A stretch of 64,000 bases of DNA. It comes from an uncultured Bacteroidales bacterium. GTDB lineage: Bacteria > Bacteroidota > Bacteroidia > Bacteroidales > Bacteroidaceae. Below, in pieces: positions 9,453 to 17,512 of this stretch (positions are counted from its first letter, which is position 1; the number at the start of each line of letters is the position of its first letter). The stretch covers positions 1 through 64,000 of the forward strand of contig CASFRV010000002.1 of NCBI GenBank assembly GCA_949297215.1, in the 5' to 3' direction. Both the position numbers and the translations under genes were made by a program. Below the pieces are notes generated by a model that saw only the letters and a list, made by a program, of their open reading frames with translations, searched no databases and was not told the DNA's origin.

Positions 9453-10424
9453 ATGAGACAGCTCATGACAAAACTGGCCTGTTCGCTCCTGCTCCTGGCG
9501 GGCACGGGCTGCATGGCCGCACCGGCCGGCGACACCGCGGCGCAGGCCGACACCACGGCCCGCCCGAAGGTCTATTTCATCAAGGAAATCAGCGCCGACA
9601 ACCTCCTGAAAATCTACAAGGCCCTGGGGCGTAAGGCCGAGGGCCGCGTGGCCGTGAAGCTCTCCACGGGCGAGCCCGGTGGCCACCACTTTCTGAACCC
9701 CGCGCTCATCGCACCGCTCGTGCGCGAGGTGGGCGGCACCATCGTCGAGTGCAACACGGCCTACGGCGGCGGGCGCTCCACCACCGAGAGCCACCTGAAG
9801 GCCGCCGCCGACCACGGCTTCACGGCCATCGCCCGGGTGGACATCATGGACGCCGAGGGCGAAACGCGCCTGCCCGTTTCGGGCGGCCGCCACATCAAGT
9901 ACGACATCGTGGGCTCCCACTTCACCCGGTACGACTTCACCGTCGTGCTCTCCCACTTCAAGGGCCATGCCATGGCGGGCTTCGGCGGCGCGCTGAAAAA
10001 CATCTCCATCGGCATCGCCTCGGCCAACGGCAAGCGCTGGATCCACTCCGCCGGCACGAGCACAGACAGCTGGGGCAGCCCCCGCCAGGAGGACTGGCTC
10101 GAAACGATGGCCGAGGCCGCCAAGGCCGTGGCCGACCACTGTGGCGACCGCATCCTCTACATCAGCGTGGCCAACAACCTCTCGGTCGACTGCGACTGCG
10201 ACTCGCACCCCGCCGCCCCGCAGATGGCCGACATCGGCATCCTCGCCTCGCTCGACCCCGTGGCCCTCGACCGCGCCTGCACCGACCTGGTGCGCCGGAG
10301 CGCCGACCCCGGGCGCGTACACCTCATCGAGCGCATCGACTCGCGCAAGGGCATGCACACGCTCCAATATGCCGAGCAGCTCGGCATGGGCAGCCAGCAG
10401 TACGACCTCGTGCGCCTCGACTGA
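9453..10424 (+). CDS. secreted DUF362-domain protein
   Basis: A 323-residue protein with an N-terminal lipoprotein-like or Sec signal (LACSLLLLAGTGCMA), so it may be lipid-anchored at the Cys in GTGC. The body matches DUF362, known from ferredoxin-linked proteins: VAVKLSTGEPGG, the GGRSTTESHLKAA motif, VVLSHFKGHAMAGFGGALKNISIG and a DPVALDRACTDLV tail. There is no ferredoxin 4Fe-4S domain. It lies 28 bases behind the TonB receptor and is probably cotranscribed, which hints at a shared periplasmic substrate. Function is not established. Confidence 0.85.
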   Translation: MRQLMTKLACSLLLLAGTGCMAAPAGDTAAQADTTARPKVYFIKEISADNLLKIYKALGRKAEGRVAVKLSTGEPGGHHFLNPALIAPLVREVGGTIVECNTAYGGGRSTTESHLKAAADHGFTAIARVDIMDAEGETRLPVSGGRHIKYDIVGSHFTRYDFTVVLSHFKGHAMAGFGGALKNISIGIASANGKRWIHSAGTSTDSWGSPRQEDWLETMAEAAKAVADHCGDRILYISVANNLSVDCDCDSHPAAPQMADIGILASLDPVALDRACTDLVRRSADPGRVHLIERIDSRKGMHTLQYAEQLGMGSQQYDLVRLD

Positions 10425-10495
10425 CAGCGCCCCGCTCCACCGCCCCACCGCAGCAAAAAACGGCGGCGGGGCGTGCCTGTTCAAGCTTTTTTCCG

Positions 10496-10503
10496 TAATA
10501 TTG
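10496..10503 (+). promoter_or_regulatory. -7 box variant (TAATATTG) for the SPFH gene
   Basis: TAATATTG differs from TAnnTTTG at one position. It would give a leader of about 130 bases before the ATG at 10642. Confidence 0.4.
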
Positions 10504-10641
10504 CACCGCCCTGCGCCCTCTCCGGGCCGGGGCGGTGCTCTCTTTTTGCGCCACGCCCATGAAACAGCGGCGGCCACGCGCCCCGCCGGCCATGGCTGCG
10601 ACAGACCTTTTATTCATCACCCCCAAAAACACTCAATCGCT

Positions 10642-11592
10642 ATGGAAAAAAAAGAAAAACCCTTCGACGGCCGCGTCGTCAACGGCTTCGCCATGCTCTT
10701 TGTCGTGCTCGTGCTCATCCCCGCCGCGGGCGTCTGCGCGGGCCTGCTCCTGCCCACGGCCTGGGGCATCACGCTGGCCTCGCTCATCGGCGTGGGCTGG
10801 CTCGTCACGGCCTGCGGCTTCATGATGCTCGAACCGGGCGAGGCGCGCGTCATGCTCTTCTTCGGCCAATACCGCGGCACGTTCACCCGCACGGGCTACT
10901 TCTGGGTCAACCCCTTCTATACGGGCAAAAAGCTGTCGCTCCGCGCGCGCAATCTCGACGCTGCCCCCATCAAGGTGAACGACAAAACGGGCACACCCGT
11001 GCTCATCGGCGTCATGCTTGTGTGGCGCCTGGCCGACACCTACCGCGCCATGTTCGACATCGACGCCGAAACCATCGCCGCCGACGCACAGCTCAAGTCG
11101 GAGAGCGCCGGGAGCAACGTGGCCGGCCGCATGAAGGCCTTCGAGTCGTTCGTCAGGATACAGAGCGACGCCGCCCTGCGCGAGGTGGCCGGCCTCTATG
11201 CCTACGACGACGGCTCCGAGAGCCCGAGCGGAGCCACGCTGCGCGACGGCGGGCAGGAAATAAACGACCTGCTCGTGAGCAAGCTGGGCGAACGCCTCGA
11301 CATGGCGGGCATTGAGGTGGTCGAGGCGCGGCTCAACTACCTGGCCTACGCCCCCGAGATAGCCGCCGTCATGCTGCGCCGCCAGCAGGCCTCGGCCGTC
11401 ATCGCCGCCCGCGAGAAAATCGTCGAAGGCGCCGTGTCGATGGTCAAGACGGCCCTCGACAAGATCGAGGCCGAAGGCATCGCCAGCCTCTCCGCAGAGC
11501 GCAAGGCCGCCATGGTGGGCAACCTGCTCGTCGTGCTCTGCGCCGACGAAGCCGCCCACCCCGTAGTGCCCGCCGGCTCGGCCGAAGCCTGA
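10642..11592 (+). CDS. SPFH / band-7 domain membrane protein
   Basis: A 316-residue protein with two N-terminal membrane segments (about 10-35 and 40-60) and an SPFH domain (about 62-280) with LEPGEARVMLFFGQYRGTF, GYFWVNPF, and the stomatin-like GIEVVEARLNYLAYAPEIA segment leading into an Ala/Arg-rich helix. SPFH proteins oligomerise on membranes and often shield or regulate proteases; no client is visible here. The ATG at 10642 was preferred over a much longer upstream frame because it starts the membrane anchor and lies after a gene-free leader. A terminator follows. Confidence 0.9.
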   Translation: MEKKEKPFDGRVVNGFAMLFVVLVLIPAAGVCAGLLLPTAWGITLASLIGVGWLVTACGFMMLEPGEARVMLFFGQYRGTFTRTGYFWVNPFYTGKKLSLRARNLDAAPIKVNDKTGTPVLIGVMLVWRLADTYRAMFDIDAETIAADAQLKSESAGSNVAGRMKAFESFVRIQSDAALREVAGLYAYDDGSESPSGATLRDGGQEINDLLVSKLGERLDMAGIEVVEARLNYLAYAPEIAAVMLRRQQASAVIAAREKIVEGAVSMVKTALDKIEAEGIASLSAERKAAMVGNLLVVLCADEAAHPVVPAGSAEA

Positions 11593-11684
11593 CGCCGCGG
11601 CGCGGCAGCCCGCACGTTCACAGCTTCTTCACGCTGCCGCAACCTCTTTTTCACAAGCCTCGGGGCAAGGCCGATTGCCCACGG

Positions 11685-11710
11685 AAAAGCCGGGAGGTCC
11701 CGGCTTTTTT
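11685..11710 (+). terminator. terminator after the SPFH gene
   Basis: AAAAGCCGGGA (11685-11695) pairs with TCCCGGCTTTT, ending in a run of six T. Confidence 0.9.
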
Positions 11711-11713
11711 GCG

Positions 11714-11721
11714 TAATTTCG
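11714..11721 (+). promoter_or_regulatory. -7 box (TAATTTCG) for the phosphatase gene
   Basis: TAATTTCG resembles TAnnTTTG with one change and lies 34 bases before the ATG at 11755, directly after the previous terminator. Confidence 0.5.
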
Positions 11722-11754
11722 CGCTCACAATCAATCAGCAATCGCTCCCACAGC

Positions 11755-13452
11755 ATGAAACGCATCACCCTTCTGCTCGCGGCAGCCCTCGCGCTGCCCT
11801 CGCTGCCCGCGGCCGCCGGCATACGGCCCGGGCGCCAAGTGAAAAACGTCATCCTCATGATCAGCGACGGCACCTCGCTCTCCACCCTCTCGCTGGCACG
11901 CTGGATGCAGTGGTACGCCGACTCCACCCGGCCCAAGCTCAACGTCGACCCCTACCTGTGCGGCACCGTGCGCACGAGCAGCTCCGACGCCCCCATCGGC
12001 GACTCGGCTCCCACCACCTCGTGCTACATGACGGGCCAGCCCTCGGTGACGGGCTTCGTGGCCACCTGCCCGCCCGCACACCCCGGGGCCGACCTCTTCC
12101 CCGTCGACACGGCGCGCGCCTACCGCCCCGCCCTGACGCTGCTCGAAGCCGCCCGCCTGCGCCACGGCGCGGCCACGGGCCTGGTGTTCACCTGCGAGTT
12201 TCCCCACGCCACGCCGGCCGACTGCTCGGCCCACTCCTACGACCGCAGCCGCTACGACTGGATTGTGCCCCAGATGGCCTCGGGCGGCGTCGACGTGCTC
12301 ATCGGCGGCGGCACGTCGCTCCTCCCGCCCGAAGCCGAGGCCCGGCTGCGGCGCCAGGGGTGGAGCGTGCTGCGCGACGACCTGCCCGCCATGCGTGCCG
12401 ACACGGCCCGCCGCATGTGGGCCCTCTTTGGCAAAACGGCGATGGACTACGACCTCGACCGCGACACCGCGCGCCAGCCCTCGCTGGCCGAGATGACGGC
12501 CACGGCCATCGGCAAGCTCGCGGCCGACCCCGACGGCTTCTTCCTCATGGTCGAGGGCAGCAAGGTCGACTGGGCCGCCCACGACAACGACCCCGCCGGG
12601 CTCTACTCCGAGTTTCTGGCCTTCGACCGCGCCGTGGGCGTGGCGCTCGACTTTGCCCGCCGCGACGGCCACACCGCCGTGGTCATCACGGCCGACCACG
12701 GCAACAGCGGCGTGAGCATCGGCCGTCGCTCGTGCAAGGGCTACGACCGCCTCACCAAGCACCAGCTCTTCGGCCCCCTCGCGCGCATGAAGCGCTCGGC
12801 CGAAGGCATGGCCCGCCTGCTCAACGAGGCGCCCCGCAGCGAGGCCGCCGCCATCTTCCGCCAGTATGCCGGCGTTGAGCTCACCGACGAAGAGCTCGAC
12901 GCCCTCGACCACTGCGACGGCTACCGCCAGAGCCCCCTGCCCGCCGCCGAGCGCAAGGCCGGCAGCCGCGCCCTTTACAGCAGTTCGCTCGACGGCCTCG
13001 TGGCCCGCATCCTCACGCGCCGCACCTGCCTGGGCTTCACCACCGACGGCCACACGGGCGAAGACGTCTTCCTGGCCGCCTACCACCCCACGGGCGACCG
13101 CCCCATGGGCATGCTGCTCAACACCGAATTGGCGGCCTATCTGGCCTCGCTCTACGGCTTCGGGCCCGACTCGCTGCGGGCCATGAGCGACGAGTTCTAC
13201 GCTCCCCACACCGAGGTGTTCGCCGGGATGCAGTGCACGCTGGTGCCCGCCGCCGACGGCCGCCCCGGCCCCACGCTCGTCGTGACCAACCCGCGCAAGA
13301 AAGACGCCCGCATCGAGATCGACGCCTTCTCGTCCACCGTGCGCTGCGGCCGCCGCGGACGCACCGAGAGGCGCATCGCCACGCCCGCCGTGTGGGTCGA
13401 CAAGCGGCAGACGTTCTACCTGCCCGCCGCGCTCGCCGACCTGCTGCGCTGA
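11755..13452 (+). CDS. secreted alkaline phosphatase
   Basis: A periplasmic metal-dependent phosphomonoesterase of the alkaline phosphatase superfamily, 565 residues. A signal peptide (ITLLLAAALALPSLPAAA) precedes NVILMISDGTS (metal-binding Asp). The nucleophile region is GDSAPTTSCYMTG, followed by VEGSKVDWAAHDND (metal ligands Asp/His) and VVITADHGNSG, with a late TDGHTGEDV carrying the C-terminal metal-site His. The chain is somewhat longer than E. coli PhoA and ends in a beta-rich tail that is not a recognised T9SS sorting domain. It is a single-gene unit bounded by terminators. No Pho-box-like repeat was noticed. Confidence 0.93.
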   Translation: MKRITLLLAAALALPSLPAAAGIRPGRQVKNVILMISDGTSLSTLSLARWMQWYADSTRPKLNVDPYLCGTVRTSSSDAPIGDSAPTTSCYMTGQPSVTGFVATCPPAHPGADLFPVDTARAYRPALTLLEAARLRHGAATGLVFTCEFPHATPADCSAHSYDRSRYDWIVPQMASGGVDVLIGGGTSLLPPEAEARLRRQGWSVLRDDLPAMRADTARRMWALFGKTAMDYDLDRDTARQPSLAEMTATAIGKLAADPDGFFLMVEGSKVDWAAHDNDPAGLYSEFLAFDRAVGVALDFARRDGHTAVVITADHGNSGVSIGRRSCKGYDRLTKHQLFGPLARMKRSAEGMARLLNEAPRSEAAAIFRQYAGVELTDEELDALDHCDGYRQSPLPAAERKAGSRALYSSSLDGLVARILTRRTCLGFTTDGHTGEDVFLAAYHPTGDRPMGMLLNTELAAYLASLYGFGPDSLRAMSDEFYAPHTEVFAGMQCTLVPAADGRPGPTLVVTNPRKKDARIEIDAFSSTVRCGRRGRTERRIATPAVWVDKRQTFYLPAALADLLR

Positions 13453-13490
13453 GCCCCGGCGCCACCGCCGGCCGCCCACGCCACCCCATC

Positions 13491-13528
13491 AGCCACCGCC
13501 CCGCCACGCCGCCGGGCGGTGGCTTTTC
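13491..13528 (+). terminator. terminator after the phosphatase gene
   Basis: AGCCACCGCCC (13491-13501) pairs with GGGCGGTGGCT (13514-13524), then a short T tail. Confidence 0.85.
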
Positions 13529-13540
13529 GTTTGTGCCGGG

Positions 13541-13905
13541 CCCTGTGCGCTATATGGCACACTGTTAAAGCGGACACCCACCGCCGCCCGCCTTCCAGCG
13601 AATTTTCCCCCCTTCCCTGCGGCTTTTTTGTGCGTCCATGCGGCGGCACAATCGATCCATCCCATGGAAATCAATCTCCATCCCATCGATCGGCCGATCC
13701 ATCCCATGGAAATTCCGATCCAAGGCCTGCTTGCATCGGAAAATTAGGGGCGATTTGTGACATATAGCGTCATTTTTCCACGTTCGCGGCGCCCCTGCGG
13801 CAGGGCTTTGCAGGGATGAGTCTGAAAATGAGGCGTTTCCAATTTTCGCGTATTTGCGAGCGAAGGAGCGAGCGCGCGAAAATAATCGATTCTCCGTGTT
13901 AAAAA
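13541..13905 (+). repeat. conserved intergenic element E, copy 1
   Basis: No coding region. The stretch matches 58184-58527 read on the other strand over most of its length. Shared boxes in order: GTGCGCTATATGGCACA (13547 on), GATCCATCCCATGG-type repeats (about 13650-13715), CGATTTGTGACATATAGCG (13751 on) and AATAATCGATTCTCCGTG near the end. CGCTATATGGCACA (13548-13561) and TGTGACATATAGCG (13756-13769) form an inverted pair. Function is unknown. Confidence 0.75.
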
Positions 13906-13958
13906 ACCGCGGTGCGGATAAGGTAACGGGGCATCCCGCCGCACGGGAAATCCGCCAC

Positions 13959-14071
13959 GTAGAGACGCGATTCATCGCGTCTCACCCGCTCGGGGCGCAG
14001 CCCCGCATCGACAGTCCTCCCCACCGCGGGGCCATCCGGGACGTGAGAGACGCGATGAATCGCGTCTCTAC
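13959..14071 (+). repeat. S-type dyad repeat, copy 1
   Basis: GTAGAGACGCGATTCATCGC (13959 on) returns inverted as GAGACGCGATGAATCGCG (14047 on). The ends are themselves palindromic, and a GC-rich middle (CGGGGCGCAGCCCCG) separates them. No coding. Confidence 0.85.
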
Positions 14072-14115
14072 GCGGCGGACATCCAGCCTCGCCGACATCT
14101 TCCCGCCGCACGGCC

Positions 14116-14332
14116 GGCCTCTAAGAGGCCGAGCTATCAGTAGCCGCGGGTGGAGCGAAGCGCAACCCGCGGTACGCACACATCCAACACATATAGCCTC
14201 GAAGAGGCGTCTATGCCAGACGCAGCCACGGGCATAGCGACCTCTTCGAGGTCGACATCATCACCCGTCACCCCACCTCGGGTGGAGCGCAGCGGAACTC
14301 GAGGTTACTCATAGCCGGGCCTCTTCGAGGCC
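14116..14332 (+). repeat. G-type nested-dyad repeat, copy 1
   Basis: A unit of about 217 bp. It starts GGCCTCTAAGAGGCC, then has the hairpin CCGCGGGT...ACCCGCGG (loop GGAGCGAAGCGCA), a central CCTCGAAGAGG / CCTCTTCGAGG pair, and an inverted second half with CCTCGGGT and a closing CCTCTTCGAGGCC. Four further copies occur in the window. Confidence 0.85.
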
Positions 14333-14369
14333 CTCAGCCTCGCGGCCCTTCTCCCCCCGCCGCACGGCC

Positions 14370-14586
14370 GGCCTCGAAGAGGCCAAGCTATCAGTAGCCG
14401 CGGGTGGAGCGAAGCGCAACCCGCGGTACGGACACACCCTACGATGATAGCCTCGAAAAGGCGTCTATGCCACCTGCCGCAGCGGGCATAGCGACCTCTT
14501 CGAGGCCGACTTCATCACCCGTCACCCCACCTCGGGTTCCGCTGCGCTCCACCCGAGGTTACTCATAGCCCGGCCTCTTCGAGGCC
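14370..14586 (+). repeat. G-type nested-dyad repeat, copy 2
   Basis: Same plan and length as copy 1, 38 bases downstream and in the same orientation; begins GGCCTCGAAGAGGCC and ends CCTCTTCGAGGCC. Confidence 0.85.
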
Positions 14587-14632
14587 GTCAGCCTCGCGGC
14601 CCTTCTCCCCCGCCGCACGAGCCGTCCGCCAC

Positions 14633-14745
14633 GTAGAGACGCGATTCATCGCGTCTCACCCGCTCGGGGCAACGCCCCGCATCGACATTCTTCCCCGCCG
14701 CGGGGCCATCCGGGACGTGAGAGACGCGATGGATCGCGTCTCTAC
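14633..14745 (+). repeat. S-type dyad repeat, copy 2
   Basis: GTAGAGACGCGATTCATCGC at 14633 on, with its inverted partner at 14721-14745. The spacing matches S copy 1 exactly (113 bp overall). Confidence 0.85.
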
Positions 14746-14789
14746 GCGGCGGACATCCAGCCTCGCGGCAGTGGCAGGAACAGATATAT

Positions 14790-14957
14790 CGCGAGGCAGA
14801 CGTCCCCATGGGGACTAACTTCCTATAACCGCAGGTTCGCGTGATGGGAAGTTCGCCCCCCATGGGGTCGTCATTGTGAGGTGGTTCCTTTCCGCAGGTT
14901 CGCTGCGCTCACCCGTGGTTATAGGAAGTTCGGCCCCCATGGGGCCGCAGGCCTCGC
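14790..14957 (+). repeat. M-type nested-dyad repeat, copy 1
   Basis: Two inverted halves, each with a CCCCATGGGG-type palindrome, the phrase AACTTCCTATAACC and a hairpin related to the G-type one (CGCAGGTT... and AACCTGCGG on the complement). Bounded by CGCGAGGC and its inverse. Same architecture as G-type, with different flanking palindromes. Confidence 0.8.
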
Positions 14958-15178
14958 CGCCGTCACCCCCACGCCGCGAATGAATGCCACGGCGGGGCTA
15001 CCCCCGAACGACCTCAACGATAAACTAATGGAGTTTCACAAGAATTGGATCCATTGATGAACATCTTCGCGCCAAGCGTTTTATTTGCCTTTGCCGACAT
15101 ACGACACTTGACAGCCGCATTCTACACATTCTTCACAAAAAAACGCTCAAACAGAGCAGCATTCCGATAAAAAACGCA
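14958..15178. other. gene-free stretch, composition shifts from GC-rich to AT-rich
   Basis: No open frame with a plausible product. From about 15000 the GC content falls clearly, and it stays lower up to about 17240, including two genes. Confidence 0.5.
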
Positions 15179-15186
15179 TATCTTTG
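15179..15186 (+). promoter_or_regulatory. -7 box (TATCTTTG) upstream of a structured leader
   Basis: TATCTTTG matches TAnnTTTG; no good -33 TTG is seen at the usual distance. It is the best candidate start for the structured stretch below and possibly for the two genes at 15877-17234. Confidence 0.5.
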
Positions 15187-15560
15187 TAGCGCTTACGCGC
15201 CGAATGCTCTTGCAGGCAGGAAGTGTGTGGCATACATATAGAAAGGCGTTTACTAAACGCTTTGTTCTTGGCGATTCGGAACTTCGCAACTTCTCATCTT
15301 GCTCAAGACAAAGCAACGGTAGATGCCCTGTGGGTATGTTTTTATGCAGGCCCCAACATTCTCCATGGCTCATACATGGAGAATGTACGGCTATATAAAT
15401 ACATATCGGCGTGGGCTTCTGCGTTGCTCGTTTCGGCAAGATGGGCAATGCGAAGGCCTCGGATCGCGGGACGGGCGGCGGTACAGATTCCCGCGCTTTT
15501 TCGTATTTACCAACCCTAACGACAAAAATGTCTTCCCGGGGAGTCGGAAGACAGCTCAAA
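15187..15560 (+). ncRNA. candidate structured leader or small RNA
   Basis: Several strong stems occur in a row with no credible reading frame: GCGTTT/AAACGC (15246-15260, 3-base loop), a 12-bp perfect stem (15356-15367 with 15375-15386, 7-base loop), a longer imperfect stem around TGCGTTGCTC (about 15419-15462) and TGTCTTCC/GGAAGACA (15529-15553). A -7 box lies directly upstream. It may be an independent RNA or a long 5' leader. The call rests on secondary-structure reading by eye only. Confidence 0.35.
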
Positions 15561-15876
15561 GCTTAAACACATGAAAACGTTCCAATCAAGACGAACGTCG
15601 ACACTGCCGTCGACTACGCTGTGCGTGAGCCTTGCCACCCCCTCTAAAAACGAAAACAACGGCCCGCAACCGGTCTGTCTACAAAAAGGCTGTCATCAAA
15701 ATGCCCTACAACTCTACCAACTAAGCAGCCAACTTCCCAATCGAACGGGCAGACGGCCGCACGCATACTATGACAGTCTACAAAGCTGCCGGAAGACTGC
15801 TCGCCCCTCTTTTATCGGGAACGAAAGCAACGGGCAAGCCCACATCTACACATCACTCATCCTCAAACCAACAGCA

Positions 15877-16557
15877 ATGAAAACATTTCTTTCCATAGTA
15901 CTTCTTGTTCTCTCGACTCTTAGCATGCACGCCCAAGACATCATCGTCAAAAACAACGGTGAAGAAATTCAGGCCAAAGTACTAAACATCAACGAAACGC
16001 AAATCAACTACATCAAATGGAGCAACCAAAACGGACCGAGCTATACCATCGCCAAGAGCGACGTGTTCATGATAAAATATGAGAACGGGGAAAAAGACGT
16101 TTTCGGCCATACGGACTCACCCACGGTATCCAACTCCGCAATCACTCCGAACACACCCACACTCTCAACGCAGCTTTCACAAAACAATCTGAAATTCATT
16201 AAACAAGAGGACTTGTTCAAAAAAGGAAAACGCTTCAAACGCGGCGGAACAGCGTGGATGATCATCAGTGGTATCGGCATGCTGGGCGGTTGCGTTGTCG
16301 GAGGCACACAAGAATGGAGTACAGGAGCTGTCGTCGGCTTTGCCGTCGGAGGTACACTCTTCATGATTGCCCCCGGCGCCATTCTGCATGCCAAAGGAAA
16401 CAAGTTCATACATGAGGCCGAGGCCATGAGCGTTGCGTCGCTGCCACTCGGCGAGCTTTCTTTCAGAAAAGTCGGTCTGTCGCCGGGCATCAGTGTGTTT
16501 TCCGACCGACATTCATCTGCCCACGCCTTAGGTATAGGCGCCAGCATTCACTTTTAA
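15877..16557 (+). CDS. secreted/membrane protein of unknown function
   Basis: 226 residues from the ATG at 15877, which starts a clean signal peptide (MKTFLSIVLLVLSTLSMHAQ). The mature part begins DIIVKNNGEEIQAKVLNINE and continues to SDVFMIKYENGEKDVF, a pattern I recognise from uncharacterised Bacteroidota membrane proteins. Two hydrophobic Gly-rich segments (about 120-165) suggest membrane insertion, and the end GASIHF is beta-strand-like. The frame is open for 102 further codons upstream, but those residues look non-coding. GC content is below that of neighbours. The next gene follows 11 bases later. Confidence 0.75.
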   Translation: MKTFLSIVLLVLSTLSMHAQDIIVKNNGEEIQAKVLNINETQINYIKWSNQNGPSYTIAKSDVFMIKYENGEKDVFGHTDSPTVSNSAITPNTPTLSTQLSQNNLKFIKQEDLFKKGKRFKRGGTAWMIISGIGMLGGCVVGGTQEWSTGAVVGFAVGGTLFMIAPGAILHAKGNKFIHEAEAMSVASLPLGELSFRKVGLSPGISVFSDRHSSAHALGIGASIHF

Positions 16558-16568
16558 ACACGAATACC

Positions 16569-17234
16569 ATGAAACGAATAAAGACGCTAGCTCTCGTGGC
16601 AGTCGTGGCTGCCATATCGACAATAATGCTCTCGTGCGGAAGTTTCGGACAAGGCTTTATGGCCGGTCTAAGCGGCTATGGCAACTCGCTTTACGGCACA
16701 CGTCCGACTATGAGCGCGCCGGGTCCGCGGGGCGGAAGCCTGAACTATCTGCTTGACCCCAACTATGCCATCGCTCAGACCATGGCACAGCAGCAACAGA
16801 TGAACCAAGTGAACAACGCCATCATGCGCACGTCCATACAGCAGGTGCAGACAAAAGAAGAACTGGAATATCTAGAATTTCGAAAGTACAACAAAAAAGC
16901 AGACGGCAGCGACTACACTAAAGCAGAATGGCGTACGTTAGTAGGTGCCGCCTTGCAAAGTATGAAGGGCAATGTCAGCAGCAACACCGGGAGCTCCACT
17001 TCGGGAAGCGGATCGTACCGGTCGTCAACAACGACGACAACGACACGCCGCAAGTGCATGAAACTAAGCGCCTCCGACCATGCCCACTGCAACGGCACAG
17101 GCACATGTTCGCGCTGCAACGGGCAAGGCCGCTATTACGAAACAAGCTACGGTAATAGCCGTTGGGTCACCCCTTGCAACTATTGCGGTGGCAACGGCAA
17201 GTGCCGCGCCTGCAACGGCACGGGCTACCGTTGA
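16569..17234 (+). CDS. lipoprotein with DnaJ-like CxxCxGxG zinc-ribbon tail
   Basis: 221 residues. A lipoprotein signal (ALVAVVAAISTIMLSCGS) places Cys near residue 22-24 as the lipidation site. The middle is Gln- and Ser-rich. The C-terminal 50 residues hold CNGTGTCSRCNGQG and CNYCGGNGKCRACNGTG, i.e. two pairs of Cys motifs like the DnaJ central domain, which would bind zinc. No J-domain is present. It is probably cotranscribed with the preceding gene (11-base gap) and ends at a strong terminator. A periplasmic zinc-ribbon protein is an inference. Confidence 0.75.
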   Translation: MKRIKTLALVAVVAAISTIMLSCGSFGQGFMAGLSGYGNSLYGTRPTMSAPGPRGGSLNYLLDPNYAIAQTMAQQQQMNQVNNAIMRTSIQQVQTKEELEYLEFRKYNKKADGSDYTKAEWRTLVGAALQSMKGNVSSNTGSSTSGSGSYRSSTTTTTTRRKCMKLSASDHAHCNGTGTCSRCNGQGRYYETSYGNSRWVTPCNYCGGNGKCRACNGTGYR

Positions 17235-17254
17235 ACACCACCCACTCCATAATG

Positions 17255-17290
17255 GCCTCTCCCGGTAACACTTTCTCCGGGAGAGGCTTT
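17255..17290 (+). terminator. terminator after the CxxCxGxG lipoprotein
   Basis: GCCTCTCCCGG (17255-17265) pairs with CCGGGAGAGGC (17277-17287), then TTTT. Confidence 0.88.
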
Positions 17291-17416
17291 TACTTTCCTT
17301 TCCCTTTGGCCGAGAAGTAATAGCCCAAGCTTCTAGCTGCCCTTTGCAGCAAGGGCCTCCACATACCTCTCGCCTTTCCTTACCTCTGCCCCAAGGAAGC
17401 CAAGAGACAACTCGGA

Positions 17417-17473
17417 CGAAGCAAGAAAAAGCGGGCTTTTCCTTGCTTCGCCTCTCGCCTTTCCTTACCTTTG
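17417..17473 (+). promoter_or_regulatory. hairpin-promoter module for the first GH20 gene
   Basis: CGAAGCAAG (417-425) with an A-tract pairs with a T-tract and CTTGCTTCG (442-450). TTG at 17443-17445, inside the right arm, serves as the -33 box, and TACCTTTG at 17466-17473 is the -7 box (20-base spacer). A near-duplicate of the segment CTCTCGCCTTTCCTTACC also lies at 17368-17385, a degenerate second promoter copy. Confidence 0.75.
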
Positions 17474-17512
17474 CCGGCACGAACGCATCACTAACCCTTA
17501 AACATTCCGTTT

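Noticed and set aside
14116..14960. CRISPR array
   Set aside because: Units are long, palindromic at several levels, only a few per site and not separated by equal unique spacers; no cas genes in the window.
15690..15735. tRNA-like phrase on the minus strand (TTAGTTGGTAGAG)
   Set aside because: No acceptor stem, anticodon arm or T-arm can be built around it.
15571..15876. 102-codon N-terminal extension of the gene at 15877
   Set aside because: No signal peptide or domain at its start, unusual composition, and a clean signal peptide begins at the internal ATG. The region stays unexplained.
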